In this document: piece after piece, positions 6,845 through 13,514 of the stretch | How the letters are laid out: every line of letters begins with the position of its first letter | Position numbering within the stretch: position 1 is the stretch's first letter | Assembly (NCBI GenBank): GCA_050253535.1 | Contig: JBFWIW010000068.1 | Location: 1-14,815 of the forward strand | Source of the DNA: JBFWIW01 sp050253535 | GTDB taxonomy: Bacteria; Bacillota; Clostridia; Oscillospirales; Oscillospiraceae | Direction: 5' to 3' | DNA length: 14,815 nt | The notes under the pieces: generated by a model | Seen by the model: the letters and a program-made list of their open reading frames with translations, nothing else | Database searches by the model: none | Told to the model about the DNA's origin: nothing | Translations under genes and position numbers: made by a program

Positions 6845-7885
6845 TTATATTCCGGAGCTGGTAAATAAGGTTTCACCCATGCTGCTTATGGCTCTACCTC
6901 TGCCACGCCTTTTTGCACGATATAACATTTTATCGACATCGCCAAGCAAATCGGTATATGGAGTCAGCCCGTTTACTGCTTCAACATAAATAGCGCCTGC
7001 ACTAAATGTTACCGGAATTTCTATATCCTTCGCAAAATATTCTTCAAGTTCATTATGTATCCGTTTCAGTATTTGCAATGACTGTCTTTGATCGGTTCCA
7101 TAAAAAACGAAGATAAACTCCTCACCTCCATATCTGCCTAAAATATCATTTTTCCGTATATGACATTGCGCGATATCCGAAAATACTTCCAGTACTTTGT
7201 CTCCCATCAAATGGCCATACTGATCATTAAGAACTTTAAAATTATCGAAATCAATCATGCAAATGGTAAAACTACCGCTTGCCTCTCCAGATTCCATCAG
7301 CTTGCGCAGAGTAGCCATCAGACTGGATTTATTCATTGTCCCGGTAGCAAGGTCAAGCGTGAGTTTAAACTTCAACTGTTCTTCCTGTTGTTTTAGCGCA
7401 GAGATATCAATAAAAGCAAGCGTAGCATACCGTTCATTGGGCCAAGCCATCTGTGCACCATTCAACTGAAACCATTTCTTGATATAACGATCTCCAATTT
7501 TAAAAGAGTATTGGATCACGCTCTGAATTTCTGCATTGTTAAATAATATCTGCTGTACCTCGCTCCATATACCGCAGTTTTTACAGTTTTCTGCTTCCCC
7601 GCATTTAAGGCAATCATGTTTGAGCTCCATGCAGTTATAAACATTGCCAAAGGACAGACCGGCAGTATCCTGAAACTCTGACTGAAAACATTGAAATATC
7701 TGGTTGTTTGCAGATATGATATCTAAATTTTTGTTGACAATTACCTGCCCAATCATCGAATTCCGAAAAATCTCATAATAAAATGAGCTTCCTTTATTCA
7801 ATACGAAATCGGTATTCATCTGTACTATGTGATCGCCCAAAACGTTCTTCCTCTCAAGCTTATTGGCAATATATTTTACAATCAA
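6845..7885 (-). CDS. Diguanylate cyclase with N-terminal Cys-rich PAS domain
   Basis: Up to 346 residues. Positions about 38-165 form a PAS-type sensor (IFRNSMIGQVIVNKNLDIISANN, then ISALKQQEEQ as the exit coil), with a cysteine cluster C85, C92, C95, C101, C104 in C-x6-C-x2-C-x5-C-x2-C spacing that could hold a metal or act as a thiol sensor. Positions about 178-340 are a GGDEF domain: DLATGTMNKSSL, MIDFDNFKVLNDQYGH with metal-site D212, active site GGEEF (253-257), and the product-inhibition I-site R-K-N-D (244-247) at the normal spacing. All visible catalytic residues fit an active enzyme making c-di-GMP from two GTP. No membrane segment is seen, so it should be cytoplasmic. The start is uncertain: TTG 7885 is open but has no good ribosome site, TTG 7840 has GAGAGGAAG upstream, and ATG 7819 is the first ATG. 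It is divergent from an XRE regulator with a shared operator. Confidence 0.93.
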   Translation of the reverse strand: MIVKYIANKLERKNVLGDHIVQMNTDFVLNKGSSFYYEIFRNSMIGQVIVNKNLDIISANNQIFQCFQSEFQDTAGLSFGNVYNCMELKHDCLKCGEAENCKNCGIWSEVQQILFNNAEIQSVIQYSFKIGDRYIKKWFQLNGAQMAWPNERYATLAFIDISALKQQEEQLKFKLTLDLATGTMNKSSLMATLRKLMESGEASGSFTICMIDFDNFKVLNDQYGHLMGDKVLEVFSDIAQCHIRKNDILGRYGGEEFIFVFYGTDQRQSLQILKRIHNELEEYFAKDIEIPVTFSAGAIYVEAVNGLTPYTDLLGDVDKMLYRAKRRGRGRAISSMGETLFTSSGI

Positions 7886-7935
7886 GGATAAATTTATTGT
7901 TAATGCAAAATATAATATTAACTTTAATTCCTTGT

Positions 7936-7964
7936 ATTATACAACACGTTATTCTTGTTGTAAA
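7936..7964 (-). promoter_or_regulatory. Promoter of the PAS-GGDEF gene
   Basis: On the minus strand TTTACA (plus 7959-7964), a 17-base spacer and a perfect TATAAT (plus 7936-7941). The -35 box lies inside the palindrome at 7952-7973. Confidence 0.75.
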
Positions 7965-7973
7965 TAACAAGAA
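7952..7973. promoter_or_regulatory. Operator-like palindrome between divergent GGDEF and XRE genes
   Basis: A perfect inverted repeat TTCTTGTT-N6-AACAAGAA. It overlaps the -35 of the leftward cyclase promoter and the -35 (TTGTAA, 7958-7963) of the rightward XRE promoter. This is the expected place for the XRE protein to control both genes, though binding is inferred. Confidence 0.65.
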
Positions 7974-7987
7974 ATGCATTTTATAAA
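7958..7987 (+). promoter_or_regulatory. Putative promoter of the first XRE regulator
   Basis: TTGTAA (7958-7963), then a 17-18 base spacer and TTATAA/TATAAA (7981-7987). It gives a leader of about 35 bases before the ribosome site AGAGGTG. The boxes are reasonable but weaker than those of the opposing promoter. Confidence 0.5.
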
Positions 7988-8027
7988 TTACAATCTAAGC
8001 TTGTTACAATTAATCAGAGGTGATCAG

Positions 8028-8348
8028 ATGGAAAATTTAAAAAAACTTAGAGAAAAAGCCGGTTTAAGTCAACAAAAACTGGCTAACCAGCTTGAATTAA
8101 CGCAACAGAGCATACACAGTTATGAGAATGGTGTCTATGAACCTGATATTGCCACGCTGAAACGATTTGCGGTTTATTTTAATACTTCAGTTGATTATCT
8201 GATTGGTAATACCGATATTCGGCGCAAGATTGAGAAGGTTGATAAATATGAGTTGAATGCAGAGGAAGCAGACATAATTAGAAAATATAGGTCTCTCTCG
8301 AAAAAAAACCGTAAAAGTTTACAGCTCATATTAGATAGCCTTATATAA
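8028..8348 (+). CDS. XRE-family HTH transcriptional regulator (first)
   Basis: A 106-residue protein. Residues about 2-58 are a Cro/C1-type helix-turn-helix: LKKLREKAGLSQQKLANQLE, then TQQSIHSYENGVYEPDIATL and FNTSVDYLIGNTD, all standard positions. The C-terminal tail (EEADIIRKYRSLSKKNRKSL) is the helical segment common in clostridial element regulators and probably mediates dimerisation. ATG 8028 is chosen over upstream in-frame starts because AGAGGTG sits 7-8 bases before it and the protein then begins with the HTH. It is divergent from the diguanylate cyclase and probably represses itself and that gene through the palindrome at 7952-7973. A strong terminator follows. Confidence 0.92.
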   Translation: MENLKKLREKAGLSQQKLANQLELTQQSIHSYENGVYEPDIATLKRFAVYFNTSVDYLIGNTDIRRKIEKVDKYELNAEEADIIRKYRSLSKKNRKSLQLILDSLI

Positions 8349-8442
8349 TCAATGATAATTGAATAGTAGCAACGTACAGCTGATACGCAAAAATTAAGCT
8401 ATCAGCTTATTTGATGTTTACTCCTTATGAACCAATAAAATA

Positions 8443-8478
8443 AAAAATACGGGAGCCATAGCAGGTTCCCGTATTTTT
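8443..8478. terminator. Terminator after the first XRE gene
   Basis: A 15-bp stem (8443-8457 with 8464-8478, one G-T pair) around loop ATAGCA. It begins AAAAATACGGGA and ends TCCCGTATTTTT, so it can work on both strands. It sits about 95 bases past the XRE stop. Confidence 0.85.
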
Positions 8479-8537
8479 AAATAAAGACAAGTATAAAGAT
8501 AAAACATCAAATGAAATACATAAAGTGAGGCCGTAGT

Positions 8538-8879
8538 TTATTTTGGAACTGCGGCATTTTGCCAGATAAGCACTGTAATTGCTACTTTTTTATACAGGTA
8601 TGACGGAGAAAGGTCTGTGGGCAAACCGGAAACTTCAAACTGTCTTTTCAGCCATTCCATATCATGAACTCGTTTGCTGTGCACCAATATATATTTAGCA
8701 AGAGCATCCATCTGCGGGCTTGCCGCCCGCAGTTTGCGTTCGCTTAAAGATCAGATCGGTACTGTATGTCTTTGTCCCTCATACGGGAGCGAAATCATCC
8801 ATGCTGAGAAAAAGATAAACGCTAAGGTTGACACTGCCTGTGTTAGTGCGGTATCGCTTTTATGAAATAATCGTTTCAA
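8538..8879 (-). pseudogene. Small membrane-protein gene broken by an in-frame TGA
   Basis: On the minus strand one frame runs 114 codons from TTG 8879 to a TAA at 8538 with a single internal TGA (8751-8753, codon 43). The first part has one hydrophobic stretch (TLAFIFFSAWMISLPY). The second part reads as a basic, helical cytoplasmic tail (LAKYILVHSKRVHDMEWLKR, then LPTDLSPSYLYKKVAITVLI). Both halves have normal protein composition in the same frame, which fits one gene interrupted by a nonsense mutation. Other stops in this window are ordinary TGA codons, so recoding is unlikely. ATG 8711 could start a 57-residue second half but has no ribosome site. I do not recognise the family. Confidence 0.45.
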
Positions 8880-9054
8880 GTTAATTGCCCCAATACCATT
8901 TGTCTATCTAAACAATAACAGAATTTTTAGCCCATAACGGCGGCTTTGGAGTGTGAAGTTTTCATGCCTCAAAGCCGTCTTTTCGTGTCCATGAGGGGCT
9001 GCCGTTTTTCCAGAACGGCTGGATACGACCGAAGCTTACCACCTACATAATTTC
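8880..9054. other. Intergenic stretch with hairpins, no gene
   Basis: No credible reading frame on either strand. It holds a terminator-like hairpin at 8941-8983 and a small GCCGTT/AACGGC hairpin at 9001-9019. Confidence 0.5.
8941..8983 (+). terminator. Terminator-like hairpin
   Basis: CGGCTTTGG (8941-8949) pairs with TCAAAGCCG (8969-8977, one G-T pair) across a 19-base loop, then TCTTTT follows. No plus-strand gene lies immediately upstream, so it may be a leftover from a lost gene. Confidence 0.45.
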
Positions 9055-9112
9055 AAAAAACTCGACGGTTCAGATAACACTTTTTGGGATTCCCCTGAAA
9101 AAGCGTTATCTG
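9055..9112 (-). terminator. Probable terminator of the second XRE gene
   Basis: CAGATAAC-N-CTTTTT (9071-9085) pairs with AAAAAG-N-GTTATCTG (9098-9112). The single mismatch on the plus strand becomes a G-U pair in minus-strand RNA, giving a continuous 15-bp stem. A T6 run (plus 9055-9060) follows 10 bases later. The wobble and T-run favour a minus-strand terminator about 80 bases after the XRE stop; the gap before the T-run is the weak point. Confidence 0.5.
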
Positions 9113-9190
9113 TCGTTTTGTTCAAAAAGCCATTACGTAACCTTGGGCCAATCTGGCTAAACGCACTTCATTAAAAGCGTGGCAGAATCT

Positions 9191-9493
9191 CTATATCGTG
9201 TCAATAAATTTAAGGAGAATTTCCTTTTGCTCTTCGCTCAGTCTGTTCCATTTCTGGAGAAGCTCCTGCTGCCGTGGCGTGAGTGAAACCGGATCACCCT
9301 CCAAAGCCACCAACTGGGACAGCGTAATGCCAAAGGCGTCCGCGATTTTCTGCAAGGATGCCAGCGTGGGAACCATACCTTTGCGGTACCAGGACGATAT
9401 CGTTGATTGAGGCAACCCCGCACGTTCTGCCAACTGATATTCAGACCAATCTCTCTGCTGGCGCAGACATGTAATCTTTTCAATAATACTCAT
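9191..9493 (-). CDS. XRE-family HTH transcriptional regulator (second)
   Basis: A 100-residue protein. Residues about 4-60 form a Cro/C1-type helix-turn-helix: ITCLRQQRDWSEYQLAERAG, LPQSTISSWYRKGMVPTLAS, then LQKIADAFGITLSQL. The tail (SLTPRQQELLQKWNRLSEEQ, ending LLKFIDTI) is the same kind of C-terminal helix as in the first XRE protein, although the two are clearly different in sequence. The gene is divergent from the SLOG-like gene, with AT-rich repeats of the type ATATCGTT in between, so it probably represses itself and that gene. A hairpin terminator follows. Confidence 0.92.
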   Translation of the reverse strand: MSIIEKITCLRQQRDWSEYQLAERAGLPQSTISSWYRKGMVPTLASLQKIADAFGITLSQLVALEGDPVSLTPRQQELLQKWNRLSEEQKEILLKFIDTI

Positions 9494-9518
9494 AATATGC
9501 TTACGCTCCCAATACTTC

Positions 9519-9590
9519 AGTATATCGTTAATTATAATTGCAAATATCGTTGCAATTTAATAGCGTGAATCGTATAATAATTACGATATA
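9519..9590. promoter_or_regulatory. Operator region with ATATCGTT repeats between XRE2 and SLOG-like gene
   Basis: Related boxes TATATCGTTAATTA (9521-9534), ATATCGTTGCAATT (9544-9557) and, inverted, AATTACGATATA (9579-9590). A perfect palindrome ATCGTA-N7-TACGAT (9569-9587) covers the -10 of the rightward promoter. A leftward -10 TATACT (plus 9519-9524) overlaps the first box. The layout fits control of both genes by the XRE2 protein. Confidence 0.6.
9550..9578 (+). promoter_or_regulatory. Promoter of the SLOG-like gene
   Basis: TTGCAA (9550-9555), a 17-base spacer and perfect TATAAT (9573-9578). It predicts a leader of about 90 bases before ATG 9678. The -10 box lies inside the palindrome at 9569-9587. 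Confidence 0.78.
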
Positions 9591-9677
9591 CAAAAGCATT
9601 CAAAGAACCGGATGTTTACAAAAACAAGTTCGGTTGAAATTGGGACAAACTCCGCCAGACCCAAGGGAGCTATACAT

Positions 9678-10220
9678 ATGGAGAAACGCGGCAGCTGTGC
9701 GATTATTGGACATTCACCGATGCGCTTTGCGTGGGGATTTGACGAAGAAGATAATACGTGCGGCATTCTTAAGACCATAATGTTGCAGCACATCCAACGT
9801 CTGCGTACCACAGGCATCCGAGATTTTATGGTTGCATGTGATCCAGGTGTTGGGCTTTGGTGTGCTGAAATCATCAACGCACTTAGAGAGCAGGACCCTG
9901 ACCTGCGGCTTTATTGCCATACGCCTTATGAGGAACAAGCGACAAAATGGGCGCCCTATCTCAGAGAACGCTATTTTGATATGCTGATAAAATGCACACA
10001 TATGTCAGTGGAACATACAGGGAAAGTACCTTCAGCTCAGGCGGATGCATTTCGGACAATTATCCGACAATCAGATATGGTTCTTGCGGTATATGATATT
10101 TCCTCTGCACGTGGGGATGCGGTGGATGAGGCTATGGAGTTTACGAAAACGGAAAAGAAGCCTGCGATATTGATTCACCCGGATACATTCGAGATGACTT
10201 CAATTTTTTTGAGAGTTTAG
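9678..10220 (+). CDS. SLOG-superfamily (DUF1273/YpsA-like) protein
   Basis: A 180-residue protein starting at ATG 9678 with GGGAG 8 bases upstream; a longer in-frame start at 9612 lacks a ribosome site. The pattern fits the Rossmann-like SLOG fold of the DUF1273/YpsA group. CAIIGHSPMRFAWGFDEED (about 7-25) corresponds to the first strand and loop. FMVACDPGVGLWCAEII (50-66) corresponds to the G-x-D-x-W-x-A-E motif. LRLYCHTPYEEQATKW (77-91) follows, and RQSDMVLAVYD (130-140) is the late strand. The usual C-terminal Gly-Thr motif is replaced by ARGDAVDEAMEF (144-155), a possible sign of altered ligand binding. SLOG proteins are thought to bind or process nucleotides or nucleotide-derived signals, some in phage defence, but this subgroup has no firm function. 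It is divergent from an XRE regulator and stands alone in its operon. It should be cytoplasmic. Confidence 0.82.
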   Translation: MEKRGSCAIIGHSPMRFAWGFDEEDNTCGILKTIMLQHIQRLRTTGIRDFMVACDPGVGLWCAEIINALREQDPDLRLYCHTPYEEQATKWAPYLRERYFDMLIKCTHMSVEHTGKVPSAQADAFRTIIRQSDMVLAVYDISSARGDAVDEAMEFTKTEKKPAILIHPDTFEMTSIFLRV

Positions 10221-10233
10221 AAGGATGATCGGT

Positions 10234-10286
10234 CCAGCGATGTATCCAAGAAGCAAATTTACGGTAAATCATTTTCAGGTGGTGAT
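10234..10286 (+). pseudogene. Remnant of the 3' end of an S1-like gene
   Basis: The reading frame from 10239 gives DVSKKQIYGK, matching DISKKQIYGK at the end of the S1-like protein (410-420). At DNA level 10234-10286 aligns with 1340-1398, with scattered third-base differences and small indels. No more of the gene can be seen upstream. The silent differences mean this came from a diverged relative and not from a recent copy of the intact gene. Confidence 0.7.
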
Positions 10287-10289
10287 AGG

Positions 10290-10673
10290 TACAAATTTAA
10301 GCCTGACTCAATTTGTCACCTAGGCAACCTCGCTGGTACGCATATCACATGACGTTTTGGTATGGGATTATCATTTTGAAATAATCCGTACCTGTTGAAG
10401 GATGTCAAAAACAGTCAGAAAAGTATCCGAGTGCTCCGAAACGAAATTACGATTTACTCCTCCAGACCACTGCCGATCCTGTCTGCCGCGGTCGCAAAGA
10501 ATATGTTTAGCGACACGTCATCGTCGGTTCTGGATTCTTGTGCTGCTGTTCTCAAGGCAACGGCATGGCGTAGTGCTCCGTGCAGCGGGCAAATTTCCAG
10601 AACGCATAGTACGCTGCAAATTGTATTTTTTGCGTTGATGCGTTGAATTAATAATATGGTAATGCTAAGATAT
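10290..10673. other. Debris region without a supportable gene
   Basis: Two overlapping plus-strand frames (from about 10395 and 10402) are open for about 80 codons each, but neither has a ribosome site, a recognisable domain or normal composition. No RNA gene or insertion-sequence end is apparent. It is probably decayed element DNA following the S1 3'-end remnant. Confidence 0.45.
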
Positions 10674-10682
10674 TGGTATAAT
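10674..10682 (+). promoter_or_regulatory. Extended -10 promoter of the secreted-protein gene
   Basis: TGGTATAAT, an extended -10 (TG-N-TATAAT) about 60 bases upstream of ATG 10743. No good -35 is visible, which is common for extended -10 promoters. Confidence 0.45.
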
Positions 10683-10742
10683 TGGAAAACAATTAAATGG
10701 CTGTCAATACTTATGTAATTAAGTCAATAAGGGGGATAGAAG

Positions 10743-13175
10743 ATGAAAAAACGGTTACTTTTTAGTACGGTATTAAAACGACGCATAATAAGAATCATCT
10801 CCATACCGCTAATATTACTTCTTTTGCTCTCCACGGGCGGTTTCAATGTATCCGCTGCCTCGTCCGCTGAGTACTACGACGATTTTGAAAGCGGAAGCCA
10901 GAACTGGGATCTGAGCGAAGGCTGGAAACTCACAAAAGTCGATGGGAATACAATCTTGGAAGGCGTCGGACATACAACGGCGGTACTGAGCGAAGGCAGT
11001 TGGGATAACTATGTTTTAAAAGCCAAGCTCAAAATCATAAGCGGAGCGATACATTTCAATTTCAGGCGTAATGAATCAAACGGCTTAAACAGGTATTTTA
11101 TCGGTATTGGAAACGATGAGATTTATCTGAATAAGCAGATCGGAGATCAGTTTTACGACCTAGCCGGCGCATCTATGGATTTGGACGACGGCTGGCACGA
11201 TATTGAGATAAAGACGTATGAAGGAATAATCAACCTTTATATAGACGACATACTTTGGGCCGTTTACAATGACGAGATTTTTATTGAATCTGGAGGCGTC
11301 GCTTTCGAAACTCTGGAAAATTCCAACTGCCTGCTGGATGAAATAGAGATCACGGACGCGTCCGCTGATGATGTCATTGCCGACGTGAAGCCCGGGCAGA
11401 CCAATGTCGCTTCTTATCTGTTCGTTCCGGACGAAACGCACAGTGGGGACCTTGTGCTTAGCGGCACGGAGGAGCTGGTCATTGAAGATGAAAGTTATCT
11501 CCAGCAGGGCAATATATACATAAACGACGAGGCCAAACTGATCCTCCGCAATTCGAAGCTAATAATCGGCCGAGGGGAGCTTCCAACCATACATGTATAT
11601 ATCAATGTCGGTAAAAACGCGACACTTGAAATAGATAACTCCAAGATATATGCGGAGACCGTCTCCGCCGGGGAAATGGGCGCTTTGGTCTGCGTCCGAA
11701 ACAGCGGTAATATGACCATGAACGATTCACCCACTAATATTCATTTGCTGGAGAATTACGAAGGTGGAAAGTTTACAATGGATAATTCGGAAATGGTGAA
11801 TCCGATAGGAGGTCTTTTGCAGGTCGAGGGCGGAGACATCCGAATCACGAATTCCACTTTCGGTGCGCTGGGCCTGACCGTTCCAGCCAGTGCCGACTGT
11901 AGTGTGAGCGGGCTTACGTCTGGTGCATATTTTGAATACTGGGACGTTCATGACGTTATTCCCGAGGCGGATTACAGTGTCATACTGGAAAAAACCACGA
12001 TTCTGAAAGACGATCTCAAAGGTGGCGGGTATGAGAGAGGCTGGCTGTTCTTCCCGGAACCCGAATCCCATTTGAATATCTCCGATTCGGAAATAAGGAA
12101 GGTATTCATTAATATATACAACGACACGGCGTCGTTTGACAGCCTTATGCTGGGTAAACCTTCAAGTCTGGAATATCATGACATTAAGCTTACAGACGTC
12201 ATAATACGAGGAGAATGGCCATTTGAGATCGTGGATTCGGATGTGACCATCAGCAACTCCGATTTTCTGTTTTTGCAGCCCGGCGGGCAATCGAACATTA
12301 CATTGACGGACTCAAATATCATCGAGTTTATCCCGCGTGATTTTTCCGGGACCATCAGCTTTGAAAACTGCACATGGAACGACGCCGGAGAAATCATCGG
12401 AGGAGAGTCTTACCATTCGATGACAAATGATTTCACTATGAAGGGAAGCCTGAAAATCGGCAACGATGTAAGGCAACATCTGCAATGGCAGGACGCGCGT
12501 GTGACAAGGGAATACGACGTGGAGATTACCGACGAGAGCGGCAATCCGTTGAGCGGGCTGACGGTAAAAATTAACGGCCAAACCTTTGTTTCTGACGAAA
12601 ACGGCGAAGTTACCTTCAGCTTGGTCTTTGATGATACCAATTATAATCAGCCGGAAAAGCTCCAGGTTTATAATGGGACTAACCTCGTCTTCCAAAAGGA
12701 TGTGGACTTTTTTACCGAAACTCCCGTAATTCTTGCAAAGGCAGTGACGGCGAAACCGATAAACTCAACCGTCCTGATAGATGGAAAGCCGGTTTCCTTC
12801 GATGCGTACAACATAAACGGCAGCAATTATTTCAAGCTCCGCGACCTTGCGAAGGCATTGAGCGGTTCCGGTAAGCAGTTTGAAGTGTCTTGGGATGATA
12901 CTCTAAACACGATCTATATTTCAACCGGTGAAAGCTATACGGCGGTTGGTGGTGAGCTTGCGGTATCCGGCAGCAATGTAAATAAAAGCGCCGACCTTAC
13001 TACGTCGTGCGTTTGCGTGGATGCCGCCCTGAAAAAACTGACGGCTTACAACATCGGCGGGAACAATTATTTCAAATTGCGCGATATGGCAGCTGTCATT
13101 AATTTTGGTGTTGCATGGGACGGCGATACAAATACCATAAACATTGATACGTCTACCGGATATACCAAAGAATGA
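10743..13175 (+). CDS. Secreted multidomain protein: ConA-like, beta-helix-like, Ig-like and CuAO-N stalk domains
   Basis: An 810-residue exported protein. A basic N-terminus and hydrophobic core (ISIPLILLLLLSTGGFNVSA) form a signal peptide, probably cut near residue 38-42. Residues about 45-205 (YYDDFESGSQNWDLSEGWKL, then DGWHDIEIKTYEGIINLYID) resemble a concanavalin/LamG-like sugar-binding sandwich. Residues about 215-575 are repeated short strands rich in I-x-D/N-S patterns, like a right-handed beta-helix. Residues about 590-640 (VEITDESGNPLSGLTVKING) look like a carboxypeptidase-regulatory or Ig-like fold. The C-terminus (about 672-805) is a copper-amine-oxidase N-terminal-type domain with two copies of YNI-x-G-x-NYFKLRD (689-701, 769-781). 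In clostridia such domains are common in surface proteins. No LPXTG or catalytic residues are seen, so binding of glycan or wall polymer is only an inference. ATG 10743 has GGGGG 7 bases upstream. Confidence 0.85.
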   Translation: MKKRLLFSTVLKRRIIRIISIPLILLLLLSTGGFNVSAASSAEYYDDFESGSQNWDLSEGWKLTKVDGNTILEGVGHTTAVLSEGSWDNYVLKAKLKIISGAIHFNFRRNESNGLNRYFIGIGNDEIYLNKQIGDQFYDLAGASMDLDDGWHDIEIKTYEGIINLYIDDILWAVYNDEIFIESGGVAFETLENSNCLLDEIEITDASADDVIADVKPGQTNVASYLFVPDETHSGDLVLSGTEELVIEDESYLQQGNIYINDEAKLILRNSKLIIGRGELPTIHVYINVGKNATLEIDNSKIYAETVSAGEMGALVCVRNSGNMTMNDSPTNIHLLENYEGGKFTMDNSEMVNPIGGLLQVEGGDIRITNSTFGALGLTVPASADCSVSGLTSGAYFEYWDVHDVIPEADYSVILEKTTILKDDLKGGGYERGWLFFPEPESHLNISDSEIRKVFINIYNDTASFDSLMLGKPSSLEYHDIKLTDVIIRGEWPFEIVDSDVTISNSDFLFLQPGGQSNITLTDSNIIEFIPRDFSGTISFENCTWNDAGEIIGGESYHSMTNDFTMKGSLKIGNDVRQHLQWQDARVTREYDVEITDESGNPLSGLTVKINGQTFVSDENGEVTFSLVFDDTNYNQPEKLQVYNGTNLVFQKDVDFFTETPVILAKAVTAKPINSTVLIDGKPVSFDAYNINGSNYFKLRDLAKALSGSGKQFEVSWDDTLNTIYISTGESYTAVGGELAVSGSNVNKSADLTTSCVCVDAALKKLTAYNIGGNNYFKLRDMAAVINFGVAWDGDTNTINIDTSTGYTKE

Positions 13176-13351
13176 ACAGGAACACGGTCAAGGTCACTGC
13201 AAAGGTCGTAAAGATAGCCTATGGCAACATTTCCATTATAGCGCAGGATACGAGCCGCATAACTGATTTTAAGCATGTGAAAAAACTTCACCTATACGTC
13301 GGCGTCGGCTTGTGCTACAATGTAGTCGTATTCAAGGGCGGAGTAATTTAG
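13172..13351 (+). CDS. Small 59-residue ORF overlapping the secreted-protein stop (ATGA)
   Basis: ATG 13172 overlaps the preceding TGA by the sequence ATGA and opens 59 codons to a TAG at 13349-13351. The product is basic and beta-rich (MNRNTVKVTAKVVKIAYGNI, then HLYVGVGLCYNVVVFKGGVI), with alternating hydrophobic residues like a small barrel or OB-type fold. Composition is normal for a protein and the overlap suggests translational coupling. There is no separate strong ribosome site and I do not recognise a family, so it may also be a chance frame or the tail of a decayed gene. Confidence 0.45.
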   Translation: MNRNTVKVTAKVVKIAYGNISIIAQDTSRITDFKHVKKLHLYVGVGLCYNVVVFKGGVI

Positions 13352-13371
13352 GGCGGAGTAAGTAGGGCGGA
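13335..13371. repeat. Three short tandem copies of AGGGCGGA(GTAA)
   Basis: AGGGCGGAGTAA occurs at 13335-13346 and 13350-13361, with a shorter AGGGCGGA at 13364-13371, at 15- and 14-base spacing. The first copy overlaps the end of the 59-codon ORF. It could be a binding-site array or slipped-strand duplication. Confidence 0.6.
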
Positions 13372-13441
13372 CAAAGGACTTGGGAGCAGTGCGTCCCCTT
13401 GCCTTCGCACAAGCAACCATGAATACGAATATGAACCAAGA

Positions 13442-13482
13442 AAGACTGTAATTGCCTGTTAAGGCGGTTACGGTCTTTTTTT
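13442..13482 (+). terminator. Terminator/attenuator upstream of the helicase gene
   Basis: A 15-bp stem of 13442-13456 with 13463-13477 (G-U pairs at three positions) around loop TGTTAA, followed by T5 more (13478-13482). The G-U pattern and T-run favour the plus strand. It closes the transcript of the upstream cargo, or attenuates the helicase, whose start is only 37 bases further on. Confidence 0.8.
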
Positions 13483-13514
13483 GCGTTCAAATACGGAAAG
13501 GAAGGAGACTACGC

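Noticed and set aside
8751..8753. UGA recoding (selenocysteine or Trp) in the small membrane-protein frame
   Set aside because: No selenocysteine-type hairpin was noticed after the codon, and TGA is used as a normal stop elsewhere in the window.
10395..10646. Two overlapping plus-strand ORFs of about 80 codons
   Set aside because: No ribosome site, no recognisable domain, and two frames equally open, which suggests chance openness in debris.
13335..13371. CRISPR-like repeat array
   Set aside because: Units are 8-12 bases with 2-3 base spacers and only three copies; there are no spacers or cas genes.
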